A stretch of DNA of 5,149 bases from Verrucomicrobiales bacterium (lineage in GTDB: Bacteria > Verrucomicrobiota > Verrucomicrobiia > Limisphaerales > UBA1096). The notes beneath the pieces were generated by a model. It ran no database searches and was not told the origin of the DNA. It worked only from the letters and a program-made list of their open reading frames with translations. Both the position numbers and the translations under genes were made by a program. Location: NCBI GenBank assembly GCA_002689335.1, contig NZFR01000127.1, positions 1 to 5,149 of the forward strand, written 5' to 3'. Shown one piece after another: positions 4,931 to 5,149 of this stretch (the first letter of the stretch is position 1; every line of letters starts with the position of its first letter).

Positions 4931-5149
4931 TTAATCCAGTGGCGGCAGTTGAAACTCGTCTGCGTGATAGGAACTTCGCACCATCGGACCGCTGGCCACG
5001 TGCGCGAAGCCCATCTCCCGGGCGATCTCGCCAAATTCGTTAAATTTCTCTGGGGCTACGTACTCGGCCACCGGCAGATGACACAAGCTTGGTTGAAGGT
5101 ACTGCCCAAGCGTGAGGATGTCGCATTTTGCAGCTCGCAAGTCGCGCAT
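4931..5149 (-). CDS. lipA: Lipoyl synthase LipA, C-terminal 72 residues
   Basis: LipA is a radical-SAM enzyme that inserts two sulfur atoms into protein-bound octanoyl groups to make lipoate, in the cytoplasm. Only the C-terminal quarter is visible; the frame is open to the right edge, so the ATG at 5149 is very probably internal. The visible sequence is characteristic: [19 protein letters not shown] (residues 3-21 of the fragment), HLPV (24-27), YVAPEKF (30-36), then GFAHVASGP and the near-C-terminal RSSYHAD (58-64). In the family, a serine of the RSSY motif ligates the auxiliary iron-sulfur cluster that donates sulfur, and it is present here. The radical-SAM CxxxCxxC motif lies outside the window. 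The stop is 9 nt before the start of the LptC/LptA-like gene on the same strand, so lipA is likely the upstream member of the operon. The identification is secure. Confidence 0.96.
   Translation of the reverse strand: MRDLRAAKCDILTLGQYLQPSLCHLPVAEYVAPEKFNEFGEIAREMGFAHVASGPMVRSSYHADEFQLPPLD

Noticed and set aside
1..5149. CRISPR array, tRNA, rRNA, insertion sequence or riboswitch
   Set aside because: No regularly spaced direct repeats, no cloverleaf or transposase coding, and no gene-free space to hold them.

Overview
The window is densely coding and reads as chromosomal housekeeping DNA of a Gram-negative (outer-membrane) bacterium with moderate GC. It shows no mobile element, CRISPR array, tRNA or rRNA. 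The outer membrane is inferred from the lipopolysaccharide-transport genes. An HPr kinase directly joined to lptB, and a very large multi-module LptC/LptA-like protein, would suit a member of the PVC group such as a Verrucomicrobiota/Opitutae-like bacterium. That placement is an inference from gene content and is not firm.

Layout. On the + strand, positions 1-885 hold the 3' two thirds of moeA (molybdenum cofactor synthesis), which enters from beyond the left edge. Everything else lies on the - strand as one tight run, read right to left: lipA 3' end (4931-5149, entering from beyond the right edge), a 657-residue LptC/LptA-like periplasmic protein (2948-4921), lptB (2226-2948), hprK (1271-2224), and a small protein with two ribbon-helix-helix-like repeats (889-1269). 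Junctions in the run are a 9-nt gap, a 1-nt overlap, a 1-nt gap and a 1-nt gap, so it looks like a translationally coupled operon. Its promoter would lie upstream of the visible part of lipA. The run converges on moeA with only 3 nt between the two stop codons. No gene-free stretch exceeds 9 nt.

How the genes fit together. The large periplasmic protein and LptB form part of a lipopolysaccharide (or related lipid) export machine. LptB is the cytoplasmic ATPase, and the large protein would carry lipid across the periplasm; the LptF/LptG permease and LptD are not in the window. HprK phosphorylates HPr and so would link carbon or phosphotransfer status to the cell, perhaps to envelope export. The small tandem-repeat protein, coupled to hprK, may be a regulator. 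LipA (lipoate synthesis) and MoeA are metabolic neighbours with no evident functional link.

Points to follow up: (1) a DNA-level iterated palindrome with consensus CGCTTGGCCAAGCG, spread through moeA and the lpt gene in two reading frames; (2) an HprK that lacks the active-site histidine expected 21 residues before the P-loop lysine, with every other catalytic position intact; (3) a fused LptC-like plus three-module LptA-like protein; (4) a small protein made of two gaplessly alignable RHH-like units.
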